A DNA stretch of 64,000 bases from Gerris lacustris (Eukaryota; Arthropoda; Insecta; Hemiptera; Gerridae), in the NCBI GenBank assembly GCA_951217055.1, contig OX578281.1, forward strand, positions 14,664,447-14,728,446. Reading direction: 5' to 3'. The position numbers were made by a program, and so were the translations under genes. Below are positions 13,026-25,624 of the stretch, piece after piece. Numbering within the stretch: the stretch's first letter is position 1; every line of letters starts with the position of its first letter. The notes below the pieces were generated by a model. It had not been told where the DNA came from. It was given only the letters and a program-made list of their open reading frames with translations, and did not search any database.

Positions 13026-14084
13026 ATAGGTCCGATTTAAAGGTTTTTAGAGATTTTTTTAAAATAATAGACGAAAAACCATGAAAATTATAAAATAAAA
13101 TGTCCGTGCCATCCAAAAAAAAAAAAAATGCATCTATATCAATACCACTTATAGGAAAAAGTAACAAATTTTTACAATAAGATATTTTATGGTTATAAAA
13201 TATTCTTTATCAATAAATGCCAGGCCAAGGAGTTAAAGAACTAATTGAAAAAATACATACCTATAACAGTAAACTTCAATACAGGCAATTTATCACAAAA
13301 TTTAGTTATTAATGACCTAAAGAAGTGAATTCAATCAACTCAGGTAGAAAAAAAACTTACTCAATAAAGATTGAAAGCAGAAAAATGAAATTTCAATGAC
13401 AAATTAAAACAAGACAATTAATTTAGTACAAATCAAGACAATGAAATATAGTACTATCAATTAAAATTTAACTTAATGATTTTTCATTACTTTTAAATTA
13501 TAAATAATCGTACAAATAACATTATATGAATCTAATCATTGAAAACTTCAAAGTAGTATGAATTAGTAAATAAATTTGTATGATACAAATACTCGAGGTA
13601 TTCAGGCCGGTTTAGAGATTAATCAGTAAGTTACGTGCACTGTGCCGATGCCTGTTTAGCCGCAATCGTGATCAATGCAAATCTGTTTCAGCCACTCTTA
13701 ATTGGTCATTCAAAATAATTGCTGTTCTGTAAAGTGGATAGCTGCATATACGAGTAGGTAACATTATAATGGAGTATGGACAACGTAGTAAGATTTAATA
13801 ACTGAGACACGCCTGCATAATTCCGTCTATGTGCTGTTAGTAATGATAGTGAAATGTTGTTTTTGGTCACCACTTTATTTATGGGTTGTAAGATAAGTTC
13901 GTCCCCCCTCCAATTATAGACAATGAGAGTTTTTTTGGTTGTCTGTCATTATTCTTCCTATAAAACTTTAAATTCATCCATTTTGAAATTTTGTTTTAAT
14001 TATAAGCCTCTGGAATTTTTAGGATTCACTCCTCAAATATCACAATTTTTCAACACCTGTATGTTTCGCATTCAATTGAGATTC

Positions 14085-14680
14085 CAGAAGTATTTCTGAA
14101 CAAAATGCTGTTCAAGAACTTGGTTGGATTTGTTCTATAGTTTTGATAGTTCGATGATAGTAGTAGTTGGTGATTTTTTGGTTCTTGTGGACTTGATCTA
14201 GTGTTTTTAGTTTCACCATTTCAGAGTCCGGGGTGTTTGAAAACTACAGTCTATAAGATTAGAGTTGGCACAATCGAAGGCGGGAAAATTTTGAGAGGGA
14301 AACGATTCTATTGGTCCGCCATCTTGAATGCACCTTTAGAAAAAAAATGTCCTACTCTACCCCTGTTCCACAAAAAAAATATAACATGGCAACACTGATT
14401 TTCCCTTTTTATAACCCCAAAACTACCTCCACGTTTGTTGTTTCCCGCCTTCGATTGTGCCAACTCTAATCTTATAGACTGTAGTGCAACATAGACTGAT
14501 AGGAAGAATAATAAAAAATATAAGAATCCAGAACTATTCTGAACAAAATGCTGTTCAAGAGCTTGGTCGGATTTTTTCTCCTCATTTTTGTTGTGACTTG
14601 ATCTAATGCCTTAAATATCACCATTTCAAAGTCCGAAATGTTGGAAAACTAGTGCAACATAGACCGGTGTATAAAAAGAA
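14085..14680 (+). repeat. Local tandem duplication carrying a MITE insertion
   Basis: Unit 1 (about 14085-14515) and unit 2 (about 14525-14680) share AACAAAATGCTGTTCAAGA, then GACTTGATCTA, TCACCATTTCA, AGTCCG and GTGCAACATAGAC. Only unit 1 carries the MITE at 14247-14481, so unit 2 preserves the unoccupied site. Confidence 0.8.
14247..14481. mobile_element. TA-target MITE, 235 bp, with near-perfect TIRs
   Basis: The terminal inverted repeat starts CAGTCTATAAGATTAGAGTT and continues without mismatch for about 40 bp to GGCGGGAAA. It is flanked by TA at 14245-14246 and 14482-14483. The paralogous segment near 14650 reads GAAAACTAGTGCAAC where the filled copy reads GAAAACTA/CAG...CTG/TAGTGCAAC. 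This defines a TA duplication directly. TA targets are typical of Tc1/mariner-type and some other DDE elements; there is no transposase here. Confidence 0.92.
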
Positions 14681-14699
14681 TCATAAAAAATAAAGGTTA

Positions 14700-16096
14700 A
14701 AACTGACCGATAGTATCTGAAACCCTAAAAGTTATGGTAGAAATACTGAACCTAAACGGAAAAGATGCTGGAAAGAAAACCAAGGTAACCGATACAGCGG
14801 TGATGAAACTAATCTATTTCATTCAACTTACTATAAAAGCATTATCAAAACAAATGATAACTAGATTGTAGAGAACAAATTAAATTGTGAATGACATTAA
14901 AATAAAATACCATTCATAAATGTGGAAAAACTAAATCATTAATAAGTATAATCATACTCACCATAACTTTATTGATAAAACCATTATCAAGAGCAATACA
15001 AATTATAACTAGCTTCTAAAAAAAAAAAAATCAAATTGTGAATGACAGAAAAATTAAATACATAAATCCGGTAAAAGCTAAAATTTAATAATTAATGAGT
15101 AGATAATAAAACTCACCATAGGATCGGGAAATGAGTTTTTACAAAAAACATTACAGTATCCTCGCATTTTTCTTGGATAAGAATCCCAGACTGAAACAAA
15201 ATTAATTAAGAAAATTATTATCCAGAGAAATTTAAATCTGTAAAAGTTTAAATTAATAGAATTTTAAGTTATTTTTTAAACTTAAGTTAAGCTTGCAGTC
15301 TTAATAATATATAGATACGACAAAAACCCAGTAATCATACTCTTAAAGATAAGGCAAAAGTTATTAGTCAGTAGCACGGACAGATTATTTTAAAATATAA
15401 CTTTAAACACCACTTTTTTTACAAGAAATTATTTTAGTATAGTCAGAGGGTGTTTCAAAACATGTGTAACATTAAAATTATTTTCTTCACGATAAAATAT
15501 TAATTTTCAGAATTGTGCAACACCACTAACTTAGGGAGTTACAAATGTCAACTAGTTCTCTAAATTCGGAGTGGACTAGTGTAGGGAATGATTTTGAATA
15601 AGGCTTTTGTATTTGAAATCCCATGCATTCCCTACTTGGTGGATTGCGGAATTATTACCTTTGTTACCGATCTGGTTCTACATTGAAACTCTAACTCCTG
15701 TTAGGAATGAATTTCCAGAGTAGTAGGTTAACGCTAGCTGAGACGTGAGTCCATACCGTGTACATCTCTAAACACCCTCAAGCCTTGAGCTTGCAGACAG
15801 ACAAGGAAATTCAACTAACCTGACCATATAATCTCTGAAGCCAAATCACTATACCACTGCATTGCAGTGTTCAATCTAGTTTAACATTCAATGACAAATG
15901 CACTATTCGAATTTGAATATGTTTTACTACTAGTATATATCACATTTTGGACACAGATACACTGACAAATTTTAGCTACAAGAAGTAGGGTTAAAAGATT
16001 AATCGTCATGTACAAACTCATAAATTATTTTAGCATTGACTCTATGATAAATTTTTAGCAATTTCAATTAACATACTTTTCAATAGTGCAAAAAAA
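14700..16096. other. AT-rich non-coding DNA
   Basis: No gene or defined repeat seen. Confidence 0.5.
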
Positions 16097-16707
16097 AAAA
16101 AAATCGGTCCGAGACAACTCAGACAAACTTTCTCATATACAAGTTCATAATTACTTAACCAATGTTTTCCGTTTATTAGTTTTTGTAAGTGCGTTTAATT
16201 ATTATTAAAAATTATATCAAAATTTACCATAAAAACAACTTCTCCAGGGTGGGGAATCGAACCCGGGATCTCTCCGTCCACGTTTTTAGCTATTTTCTCA
16301 GGAACTAGATTTTTCCCGGAAAAACTGCTTATATCGTTGGATCCGTATTTAAATGGACTACATTTTAGAATTTTTTAATCAAAATCGTCGTAACCATTTT
16401 CGAGAAATTTTTTTTTTTTTCACGTTTTTTCAGAGTTTTTGGGGGGGTTGCGCCCCCAAATTTGACCAAAAATTCATTTCTCGATTTCGCCTCGAGTTAT
16501 GATTTTTCTGAACCTGTATGCCAAATTTCGTCAAAATCTGCCCAGTGGTTTAGGCTCCAGGCGTTTGCACAGACAGACGACAGACAGACATTTTTTAAAA
16601 ACCACTTTTTTGGACTCAGGGGACCTTAAAACGTGTAAATCCATCAAAATCTCAATATCGAATTTTCGCGCCATCACAATACTTTCTCTTTATATGAGAA
16701 AGTAATT
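16097..16707 (+). mobile_element. Repeat family A, copy 1 (HINE-like candidate)
   Basis: It begins ATCGGTCCGAGACAACTCAG and soon carries ACTTTCTCATATA. It ends in a hairpin, ACTTTCTC-TTTATAT-GAGAAAGT. The left motif and the right stem are inverted relative to each other. Inside are a B-box-like GAATCGAACCCGGG, a variable (CAGA/CGACAGA) block at about 16569-16592 and GGACTCAGGGGACCT. Similar structure (subterminal inverted repeats, 3' hairpin, variable simple-repeat core) is known for Helentron-derived HINE/DINE elements; the assignment is inference. The conserved open frame across the copies is a shadow of the repeat. Confidence 0.75.
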
Positions 16708-18017
16708 ATTCAGTTCATCTCCTTCTATACAGTAATCGTTTAGAATTTTGTGAAAATCGGGTAAAACATTCTGAAGGGTCTGAAATAACAAGATTAGAGG
16801 AGTAGCTAAGTGGTTAGTGTACTCGTAACTCCCTTGTTTAAGTTAAGTCCAAACACCAACCAAGCATCAAGTGAAGTTCGAATACGAGAGATAGCATGCT
16901 TCAATCTTATGACCACATCAAGCAGATGGTTGGAATTGCCCGATACCCTGTAATATCCTAATGTTCTGTTAGTCTCAAAGTAACTCATGTTGGTTAAATT
17001 CAAACTTATGGTCTACGTTTTTATCTTTTCAACCAGAAGTTGACCCCCCCCCCCCCCCCCCCCCTCTGGAAGAAGATTAATATTTAAAGATGACCATATT
17101 TGAAATAAAGTAAATTTTCGGTCGAAGTATTGATTTTCAGGCCATGAATTAAGAAAGGGTAAAATGCGAAACGAGACAAAAATTATGAATTGCAGGTAAA
17201 TTTCCAGCAGAAAATGAACTGCTTTAAAAAAGCATGATTCAGTCCCATGCCAATCCCTCTAAGGCCCATGGCGCAAATTCCCCTAAAACTGCCTGTCACT
17301 AGGAATATTTAAAAAGTCCCCTAATCTCTGAAAAATACCCCTTTAGAGGTATTTAGAAATGGATCCCCCCCCCCCCCAAAAAAAAGAGAAAAAGTTCTCA
17401 ACCCCCCTGTGGGCACTTCTGGTCCCGTTAAAAAGGTTTATATAGTGAGTGTGAATGTGTGTAGTGTCGTGTTTGTGCAGTGAAACTATACCCGCAATAC
17501 ACAAATGTTTTTGGAGTTTAGCATTTTCCTCTTTCTTAATACATGGCTCCATCAACGATACCTCAACCAAATTTTCTTCCAATAACAAATTTGTGAAATT
17601 AGTAAATGCTATCATTAGATATTAAAGGTTGGATGTATATGACTAAGTTTTCGAAAACCCTAATAAAACAATAAATAAATATTTAAGAATTTGCTCAGCA
17701 CTCCACAATTTATAATTTTACTTTTGAGTAATCGTTGCTATCCTCAATTTTTATAGATATTTATAATATAAAGTGTTCTGCAATGGGTGTTAAAAGAACA
17801 AAAATAAAATAAAATAAATATAACTATGAAAGCTCTTTCTCATAAAAATTCTCCAGTATATTTGAACTAAATTTTATCGTGAACTAAAAGATGCTGAAAC
17901 AGATCCCCCTCATTTTTAACACTGACGCACGGTGGTAAACATAGGTACCACCCAAAAATCCCCTAAAAAATCACCTGTGTGAAAATAGTCAAAACAAAGG
18001 CCCCATAAAAACAAAAT
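16708..18017. other. Non-coding DNA with poly(C) tracts
   Basis: Contains poly(C) at 17043-17064 and about 17366-17377. A 90-codon minus-strand frame at 17343-17615 includes a Gly run read from the C tract; I do not recognise it and do not call it a gene. Confidence 0.5.
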
Positions 18018-18640
18018 TTTAACCTCTGAGTAAGGAAGGAGGGGGGAGTAAGGGAGCAATGCGATTTGAAAGGTGGTTCATTATGCGACACCCATATACT
18101 AAACCTCTCAAGCGAGCTCAACCCGAATTAAAGTGACAACAGCACGATCACGTGGTCACTGGTCCTTGTCTTATTGGTCTATTCCTTGTCCTTACGTGCC
18201 CACGGACACTTGTCAACAAAACCTTTACACGTCATTTGCTTCGTTTGATTGTTTTATTATCGAAATGTCAAATATGTCAAAATATAAAATATTTAAGAGA
18301 AAAATCTGATTTTGATTTATATAAGATTGCTTTTGGTTACATAGGAACTGGAACTATTACATGTTATTAACAGCGTAACTGCCTTTAGATAATTAATACG
18401 GTTAAGAACAAACACTAAAGTACATATGTATTTATAAAGAAAACTGTATTAAAATATAAAATGTCGTAAAAAAAATATCACATTAGATAAATTTCGAGTT
18501 TTTATCGAGATATCGATACTGTTTCACCAAACTACCGCTTGGGAGGTTTAGTATAGGGGTGTAGCATAATGAACCAGTTTTTGAGACCCCGATTCTATAG
18601 TATTGTTCCCTCTACCCCTTCCTTACTCTGAGGTTTTAAC
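18018..18640. mobile_element. Inverted-repeat element, about 620 bp
   Basis: The left end AACCTCTGAGTAAGGAAGG mirrors the right end CCTTCCTTACTCTGAGGTT. The arms extend about 100 bp inward through TGGTTCATTATGCGACACCC, mirrored by GTGTAGCATAATGAACCA. TTAA occurs at both borders, but the exact edges do not align well enough to claim a piggyBac-type TTAA duplication. The interior holds no recognised coding remnant. Confidence 0.75.
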
Positions 18641-20660
18641 AAATATGGTTATTTAAGGTGGTGAATTTTACATTAAGCTACTAGGGATGAGACAATATAT
18701 TTATATAAATTATTGGAATATAGGTGTAGATGTATGTATATAGGTGGGTGTTCAACATAGCTGCCACCGTGAATCTAGGGAAACCTAATTTTTTTTTAGC
18801 CGTGCCGTGCGTTTAAGGGTTAAGGGTTATAGATTAGCTTCAAAAAGGTACCATTTAACTGAATAAATAAAACCTAATTTAAATGAAATCAGTCAAGAAA
18901 GGCTCTAACCTTCACAGACAACAGACAGAGACGTTCGCTGCTTTATTTTCTTTAAAAAAATAAAATAAAATAAAAAATAACAGGAATAGAAGTTATAAAG
19001 GTTTAAGTTTATTATTCTAACCTTTAAGAATTTGCATCAGTAAGGTTGAAATTTGAATGAAAGAAAGATGTAAAATACTGCATCATAATATTAAGGCGTA
19101 ACTGGCATTCAATCACAAGCTGTCATCGTCAGCGCCTACCGGTTAAGTAAGCAAAATAAAAGTAAATAATTACTAAATAAGACAAGATAATGTTGAAGGT
19201 TGATCTTCTAAGTTTAATATTTACAAACTTTACGCCCTCCATCATTGAATCGTTAGCAGTTATTATTTAAAATTGTATCTTGCAGACTAATAATTTAGGT
19301 CATTATGCTGAAAGTTTTACATTTGCAGATTTTGTACCTTTAAAGGTTATATAAACATTTTTGAGTCTTAATCTTCGATTCTTGAAGACTACCATACCTT
19401 TTAAAGGTGACTCTTGGCTTGATATACTGTCTTGAAAGTTTCATTCTTCTAGATATTGTTTCTTTACAGTCAAACTTTTATTTATTAAACTTTGTATCTT
19501 AAACAATAAATGTTTGTAGACAATGATTTAATTCTGAAATAATTGGCTTGGAAGGTATTCGTTAACGTTATAGGCTAAAATTCTTCAGAGCGCAACCTTT
19601 ACTGTCAATATTTGCCAATTTAAAGGATATAAAACATGCATCGTAGATAATAAAAACGGAGATGATAGATAAGAGCACATAATTCCTTGGTTTAATTGTT
19701 ATAAACTTCAATTCAGAGTTATTTAAATAAACGTCTTTGACAGTCGGGAACAGCTTCTTCGGTATTTAAGGGTTTGCATAAAATAGTGAACAAAGACAAT
19801 GCAAATAACATCTGCAAATAACGTTTTCCGTTCAGAAGTTATCCACCACATCGAAACACTTGAACAATTACTCTTATTGATTATGGAGTCTGAGAGGGGG
19901 GGGGGGGGGTACATTTACTCGACGCCTTATAAATTAAGGAGAGGGGGGAGTTTTTTCTCTCATGTAAGATGGAATCAGAATGTTCTCGCATATTGCCAAG
20001 CTGAAGAAGGAGGGTGGAAGAGAAATTGAGGTTTATGGGTGGGAATGACTGGGGGATCTTGATACAGGGGACAGACAGGGGTGGCGAGACTGAGAGACTC
20101 TACGGCTTATAGGAAGTGACAAGGAGCATAAGATGCCGTGATGTAGAAAGCTAATTAGTTGCCAAGAGTAAGAGGGGTGGTTAGGGAGCTCGATCTCCTT
20201 CTAGTGGAGGAGAGATGAATTAATGAGTTAGGACCTCGAGATAGTTGACTATATTCTCCCAGCTATCCCTGGTTCCGGACACCGCAGCTTCCAACACCGC
20301 AACCCTATAACATTCCCTAGAGGTTCACATAAAGCCTAACTTCACCCTAAGATCAAAAATATAAATCTTTACGACCCTATTCACACATCTATATAGCCCT
20401 GAATGAAATTAGGCCTTCACACAATTTGTATTTCTTCTTCTTATAGAATTTCCTTTTGCATTGATCCACTAATCAAGAGGAAACAAGAAATTATATTCCA
20501 AAAATAGTATCCCTATACAAATATAGAGAGTGAAATTAGGAAAAAGGGAACATGCTGGAAGTTTGAAAGACCCCATAGAGGTAGATTACTACATATTTTT
20601 ATCTCAAAATAGATTTTACTCAAATGAGTCACGTGCGTTTAAAACATAACACAATTTCAA
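18641..20660. other. Non-coding DNA
   Basis: AT-rich to 19700. Positions 19880-20260 are purine- and G-rich with a poly(G) run near 19897-19909. No supported exon. Confidence 0.5.
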
Positions 20661-21796
20661 AAGGAATAATAAAAACTGTATCTTCACGTAAATTCAAACT
20701 TTTTATTAGCCAAAGCAGCTTTCAGCTTTCATAAGGCTATCATCAGTGGCTAAGAAAAAACAGTAGGCGATAAACCATGTAATAAATAATAGCAAAACGT
20801 AAACAAAATAAAATAATAACTAAATCGATAAAATGGGTTTCCCATAATGGTTTTTATTTTTTAAGTGAAACTTCTTTAGGCACGGTAGATTAAATTAGCT
20901 TGGATGAAACGAAATTTCATGTAACGAAGTTTGTGATTCGAGACTCGTCTGAGTGAAAGATTTTTATGGGTAAATCAACTGCCGGCTTAAGTCGGCAGTT
21001 GATTTACCAGTAAAAAATCTTTCATTAGGACGAGTCTCGATCCACCGACCAATGTTTCAGCAGGCATAAGTGCTAACCATTGTACCCCGGAGGAAGATGA
21101 TTTTTCAATACACAGAATTGGTATATATAAGCGTAATATTATATACATAATAATAATATGATATGTATAAATGTTTTTTCTTCATTATTCGCTACAATGT
21201 TATAAAAATATTTTATTTTTCAATTAAATTCCACATAACCATTTCTTAATCCTGAAATAATAAAATCGTCAACAAATGCAAAAAGACCAATGCATAAAAT
21301 AATTTTTTTCTAGAACTTAGCATTAGTAGTGGTAAGACGGAAAGGACGAACCACTTGTTCGAAACTAGCAATTAGGCCACATTAGGCCCATTTTACTAAC
21401 CCCGTGGTGGAGAGTTCCAGCCACTTCCCACATCATACCTGTACATTGTACCGCTGAAGCGAATATGGTGTGGTCATTAGTGAGCTATTTAAATTAGAGC
21501 ATCATGGCACGGGATCGAACCCACGACCATCATTGATAGCTGGTTGAGTGCCTAGATCACCTCGGCCACGCTGGGGCAATCTAGAACTTAAGTTTCACTT
21601 CATTAATGCGTGAGAGTTCCACAGATTTTTTTTAGAGATGTAGTTATTATTTAAATTTATTTAGGTTTTTCTCTGATTACCTGGTTCATTGCCTACTGTT
21701 TGTTTTTAGGCACTAATGGCTTTATATGAAGGCTGAAAGCTTCTTTGGCTAATAAAAAGTTTGAATTTACGTGAAGAGACAGTTTTATTATTCCTT
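20661..21796. mobile_element. Fold-back element, family G, copy 2 (1.1 kb)
   Basis: The left arm (from GGAATAATAAAAACTGTATC) and the right arm (to GAGACAGTTTTATTATTCC) are inverted for about 120 bp, through ACGTAAATTCAAAC, TTTTTATTAGCCAAAG and AGCTTTCAGC. The interior holds a second palindrome at about 20940-21045 (TAAATCAACTGCCG mirrored by CGGCAGTTGATTTA) and a tRNA-derived SINE on the minus strand at about 21310-21580. Matching arms occur at 7731-7986. Confidence 0.85.
21310..21580 (-). mobile_element. tRNA-derived SINE nested in family G copy 2
   Basis: Read on the minus strand, the head is at about 21578-21503 with an A box (TGGCCGAGGTGATC) and a B box (GGGTTCGATCCC), like a Leu/Ser-type tRNA. 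A body follows that contains CCACCACGGGG and a TTCGAACAAGTGG segment. The T loop lacks one base of a functional tRNA. A degraded relative lies at 57795-57970. The head is interior to the fold-back, so the SINE probably inserted later. Confidence 0.7.
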
Positions 21797-22905
21797 AAGA
21801 TGACCTCCATAGACGCTCCCATATCTAACAAATTTTCAAAAGATTTTAAATGATATAAGCTGAAAAATAAAAATGTCATTGAACACCTTTAAAAAAAACA
21901 AAAAATAATTATGACTAAATAAAAATCATTTAACTTCTAGTGTAAATTCGTGATATAGATAGTAAAACACAAATTCCTATAGTTTATTATGTCTATAATC
22001 ATAGTTATGACTATAGTCATTGTTTTAAAGCCCTGAAGAAGAATTTTAGTACAAAACAATGTACTTATCAGGTACATTTCAAATACACTTAGTTATAAAG
22101 GTAATTCACTAAAAGAAATTTTGTCTTACATGTACTTTATTTAGTGTTATCGTTTTCCTTATTGTTGCTTCAGTATTCCTTAATAAAAAATGTTTAAGTT
22201 ATTAAAGCTTTTAATAAAACTTTAGCGATAAAAAAAAATCAATAACTTTAATCAATAAGAGTCTCATAAACAAGCAATAAATTGTTATGACTTTTCTCTT
22301 GTATAAAGACATTGTCTATGCATCGGAAAAGCGTATAAACATTTAACTGCAGGCTTCGTATAAAGCATTATTTTTTCCTATTAACAATAATACTATTAAG
22401 TATAAGGAACATTCATTTTCATTATCTTTAATGCTAACTTTAAATTGTTTTACTCGATAGATTCTTGAACATTTATATTGCATAGCTAGATCCTAACAAA
22501 ATTGTTTTGCTACTTCTATCTTACATAGGCAGAAGAAATAATGAAATTATTAATATAATTGGCCTTAGTGCGTTTAAATTTTCAATATACACATATATTT
22601 AAGTTCAACAAAGCTCCAAGGCATATCTCTATTTCTTTGTGTTTGATTTTGCGGCAATATGACCTTAATAACATTCCTGTTTGCTGCACAGTTTTTTAGT
22701 ATAACAATTTAAATTAATTTAAAATATTCTTAATATTAATTTGTTTCTTTACCAATGGTCTAAGATTTGTTCACTTTAAATCAGAACCAAAATTGTGAAT
22801 TTTTAGACTTTGTCCTAATTGTATGTAGTGTGCATTAAAGATTTGGCTCTTAGCTCAGGGTTCTAACTCCATTAAAAAGGCACAAAATTAAAATAATATA
22901 ATAAA
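21797..22905. other. AT-rich non-coding DNA
   Basis: No gene or defined repeat seen. Confidence 0.5.
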
Positions 22906-22935
22906 ATGTATTCATATATACCTAATAATGTCATT

Positions 22936-23596
22936 AGTTATAAAACTCGTGTCTCCAAATTCTTTATAGACATTGACAAAGGCAAGTTCCCATCTGTGGT
23001 GAGTTATAAAACTCGTGTCTTAAAATTCTTTATAGACATAGACAAAGGCAAGTTCCCATCTGTGGTGAGTTATAAAACTCGTGTCTCGAAATTCTTTATA
23101 GACATAGACAAAGGCAAGTTCTCATCTTTTGTGAGTTATAAAACTCGTGTCTCCAAATTCTTTATAGACATAGACAAAGGCAAGTCCTCATCTGTGGTGA
23201 GTTATAAAACTCGTGTCTCCAAATTCTTTATAGACATAGACAAAGGCAAGTCCTCATCTGTGGTGAGTTATAAAACTCGTGTCTCCAAATTCTTTATAGA
23301 CATAGACAAAGGCAAGTCCTCATCTGTGGTGAGTTATAAAACTCGTGTCTCCAAATTCTTTATAGACATAGACAAAGGCAAGTCCTCATCTGTGGTGAGT
23401 TATAAAACTCGTGTCTCCAAATTCTTTATAGACATAGACAAAGGCAAGTCCTCATCTGTGGTGAGTTATAAAACTCGTGTCTCCAAATTCTTTATAGACA
23501 TAGACAAAGGCAAGTCCTCATCTGTGGTGAGTTATAAAACTCGTGTCTCCAAATTCTTTATAGACATAGACAAAGGCAAGTCCTCATCTGTGGTGA
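22936..23596 (+). repeat. 66-bp minisatellite, ten copies
   Basis: Ten head-to-tail copies of a 66-bp unit. Copies 4-10 are almost identical; copies 1-3 carry changes. Because 66 is divisible by 3, a 237-codon frame (22906-23619) runs through it and encodes a 22-residue repeat, VSYKTRVSKFFIDIDKGKSS plus SV. Each unit carries a consensus splice donor (GTG/GTGAGT) and a weak acceptor-like TTCTTTATAG. Whether it is translated is unknown; no motif is recognised outside the array. Confidence 0.95.
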
Positions 23597-24239
23597 CTCT
23601 TATGGTACGACAGGCATGACCATGTTTGTTTTCAGACGTATAGAGTTATTTATCCCTAGGAATAATACTTGCTATGGGATTTAATGCCTTTCTTGTCTAG
23701 CCAAATATATGAAAGTCTTTCACATTATTAATGTCGAATACATTATGACCAACTAGATACTGACAGTAACCTCACATTAGCCTTGTTCTGGAAGAAAGAT
23801 TAATCTCCAGGACGTCCAATAACTTTGGACTTTTAAAATGTCCTACATTTTCCTTAGCTTTTAATAGTATAACTACATTTCGAACTGATGCCACCAAATT
23901 TGAAAGATTATAAAATCTTTCTTCTTGACATGAAGTTAATATTTTAATAACTTGAATAAGAAGGTATAACGTATTTATTCAAATTCTCAGCCTAATAAAT
24001 AATTAGGCCTAGTAATAACTATTGTAAGGAATAACATATAATCAATTATATATTTCTGATAACAAAACTTCCAATCAGATTAAAAGAAAATTTTCTATAA
24101 AGCTTAATTCTACGAGATTAAATAATTGGTTCAATAAATCAAACAAAATTTCCTTATATAGATATTGATAAAGTATTTACTACTTGAATAAAAATTTCAA
24201 TTTAGCAATATAATGTTCACAGACGAATAAAATAAATAT
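23597..24239. other. AT-rich non-coding DNA
   Basis: No gene or defined repeat seen. Confidence 0.5.
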
Positions 24240-24440
24240 GGACCTATACGTGGACTATTTTTGACAAACCCTCCAAATTTCCTAAATATCGGACGAGTTA
24301 TTTTAAAGATATAGGATTAATAAAATAAAATTTAGACCACATGTAGAAGAAAAACCAATGAGCGCAGAAGGATAAAACTTATATGGGACTAACAACTGAC
24401 TAATTGTGACCTAGCACTAAAATATCGTTTAAAATGGACA
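24240..24440 (+). repeat. Repeat family B, diverged fragment
   Basis: Contains AATGAGCGCAGAAGG, ACTTATATGGGACTAACAAC and GGACGAGTTATTTT, as in the middle of family B. It stops where family A copy 2 begins. A minus-strand B end lies just beyond A at 25080-25180 (GAGGAAGCTATGTGGCACAC). Confidence 0.7.
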
Positions 24441-24451
24441 ACTAAGCAAAA

Positions 24452-25078
24452 AAATCGGTCCGAGACAACTCAGACAAACTTTCTCATATACGAGTTCATA
24501 ATTATTTGGCCCAGTGTTTTCCATTTATTATGTTTTCGTATGTAAATTTAATTATTATTGAACATTTCATCAAAATTTATTATAAAAATAACTTCTCCTG
24601 GGCGGGGAATCGAACCCGGGCTCTCTCCGTCCGCGTTTTAAGCTTATTTACCAGGAACTAGATTTTTCCCGGGAAAACGGCTTATATCGTTGGATCCGTA
24701 TTTAAATGGACTACATTTTAGAATTTTTTAATCAAAATCGTCCGAACCGATTTCGAGAAATATTTTTTTTTCATGTTTTTTCAGGGTTTTTGGGGGGTAG
24801 CGCCCCTAAATGTGGAGCTAAAATTCATTTCTCGATTTCGCCTCGGGGTATGATTTTTCTGAACATGTATGCCAAATTTCGTCAAAATCGGCCCAGTAGT
24901 TTAGGCTCCAGGCGTCTGCACAGACAGACGACAGACGACAGACGACAGACGACGGACAGACATTTTTTAAAAACCACTTTTTTGGACTCAGGGGACCTCA
25001 AAACGTGTAAATCCATCAAAATCTCAAAATCGAATTTTCGCGCCATCACAATACTTTCTCTTTATATGAGAAAGTAAA
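24452..25078 (+). mobile_element. Repeat family A, copy 2
   Basis: Same order as copy 1: the ATCGGTCCGAGAC start, subterminal ACTTTCTCATATA, GAATCGAACCCGGG, and the terminal hairpin ending GAGAAAGTA. The simple-repeat core at about 24919-24962 is longer here (five CGACAGA-like units), so the core varies between copies. Confidence 0.8.
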
Positions 25079-25287
25079 AAGGGAATAAATTAAATTAATT
25101 AGACAATAATGGGTTGAAAGAACATACACATAGAATCCACGTACATGAGGAAGCTATGTGGCACACTAATTGACAGACAATTTTAAATTTAAGATCAACA
25201 AATGTTTTCATAACCAAAGGAGAAATTCCTGAAACAAGTTAGTAGCTGAAGTAGGTGTGGTCTAGAAACCCCCAAGCTTTAAAATTT

Positions 25288-25419
25288 GAAACAGAAGCTT
25301 CTTTTTCATTAGCAATTGAAAAGAATAGTTTTGCTGCATATTTGAATTAAATTGAAACAGAAGCTTCTTTTTCATTAGCAATTGAAAAGAATAGTTTTGC
25401 TGCATATTTGAATTAAATT
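25288..25419 (+). repeat. 66-bp perfect tandem duplication
   Basis: Two adjacent identical 66-bp units starting GAAACAGAAGCTTC and ending GAATTAAATT (25288-25353 and 25354-25419). The lack of differences points to a recent event or an assembly effect. Confidence 0.9.
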
Positions 25420-25544
25420 TTATCAAATAAATATTGGCCAAGATAGTAATAACAATTGCTGTGCAATTAAACCATTGTCCTATGTATTTCTACACTAGCA
25501 TAAAAATACACTTCTACTATTCCAAAACATTTTGGACACCATGG

Positions 25545-25617
<73 letters not shown>
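25545..25617. repeat. (TA)n microsatellite
   Basis: About 73 bp of TA directly 3' (on the minus strand) of the tRNA-like sequence at 25625-25696, so it may be that element's tail. Confidence 0.95.
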
Positions 25618-25621
<4 letters not shown>

Positions 25622-25624
25622 CCA

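Noticed and set aside
24706..25077. Conserved frame in family A copies (FLNMYAKFRQNRPSSLGSRR)
   Set aside because: It follows the DNA repeat, runs through the variable CAGA core and the terminal hairpin, and breaks in diverged copies. No protein domain is seen.
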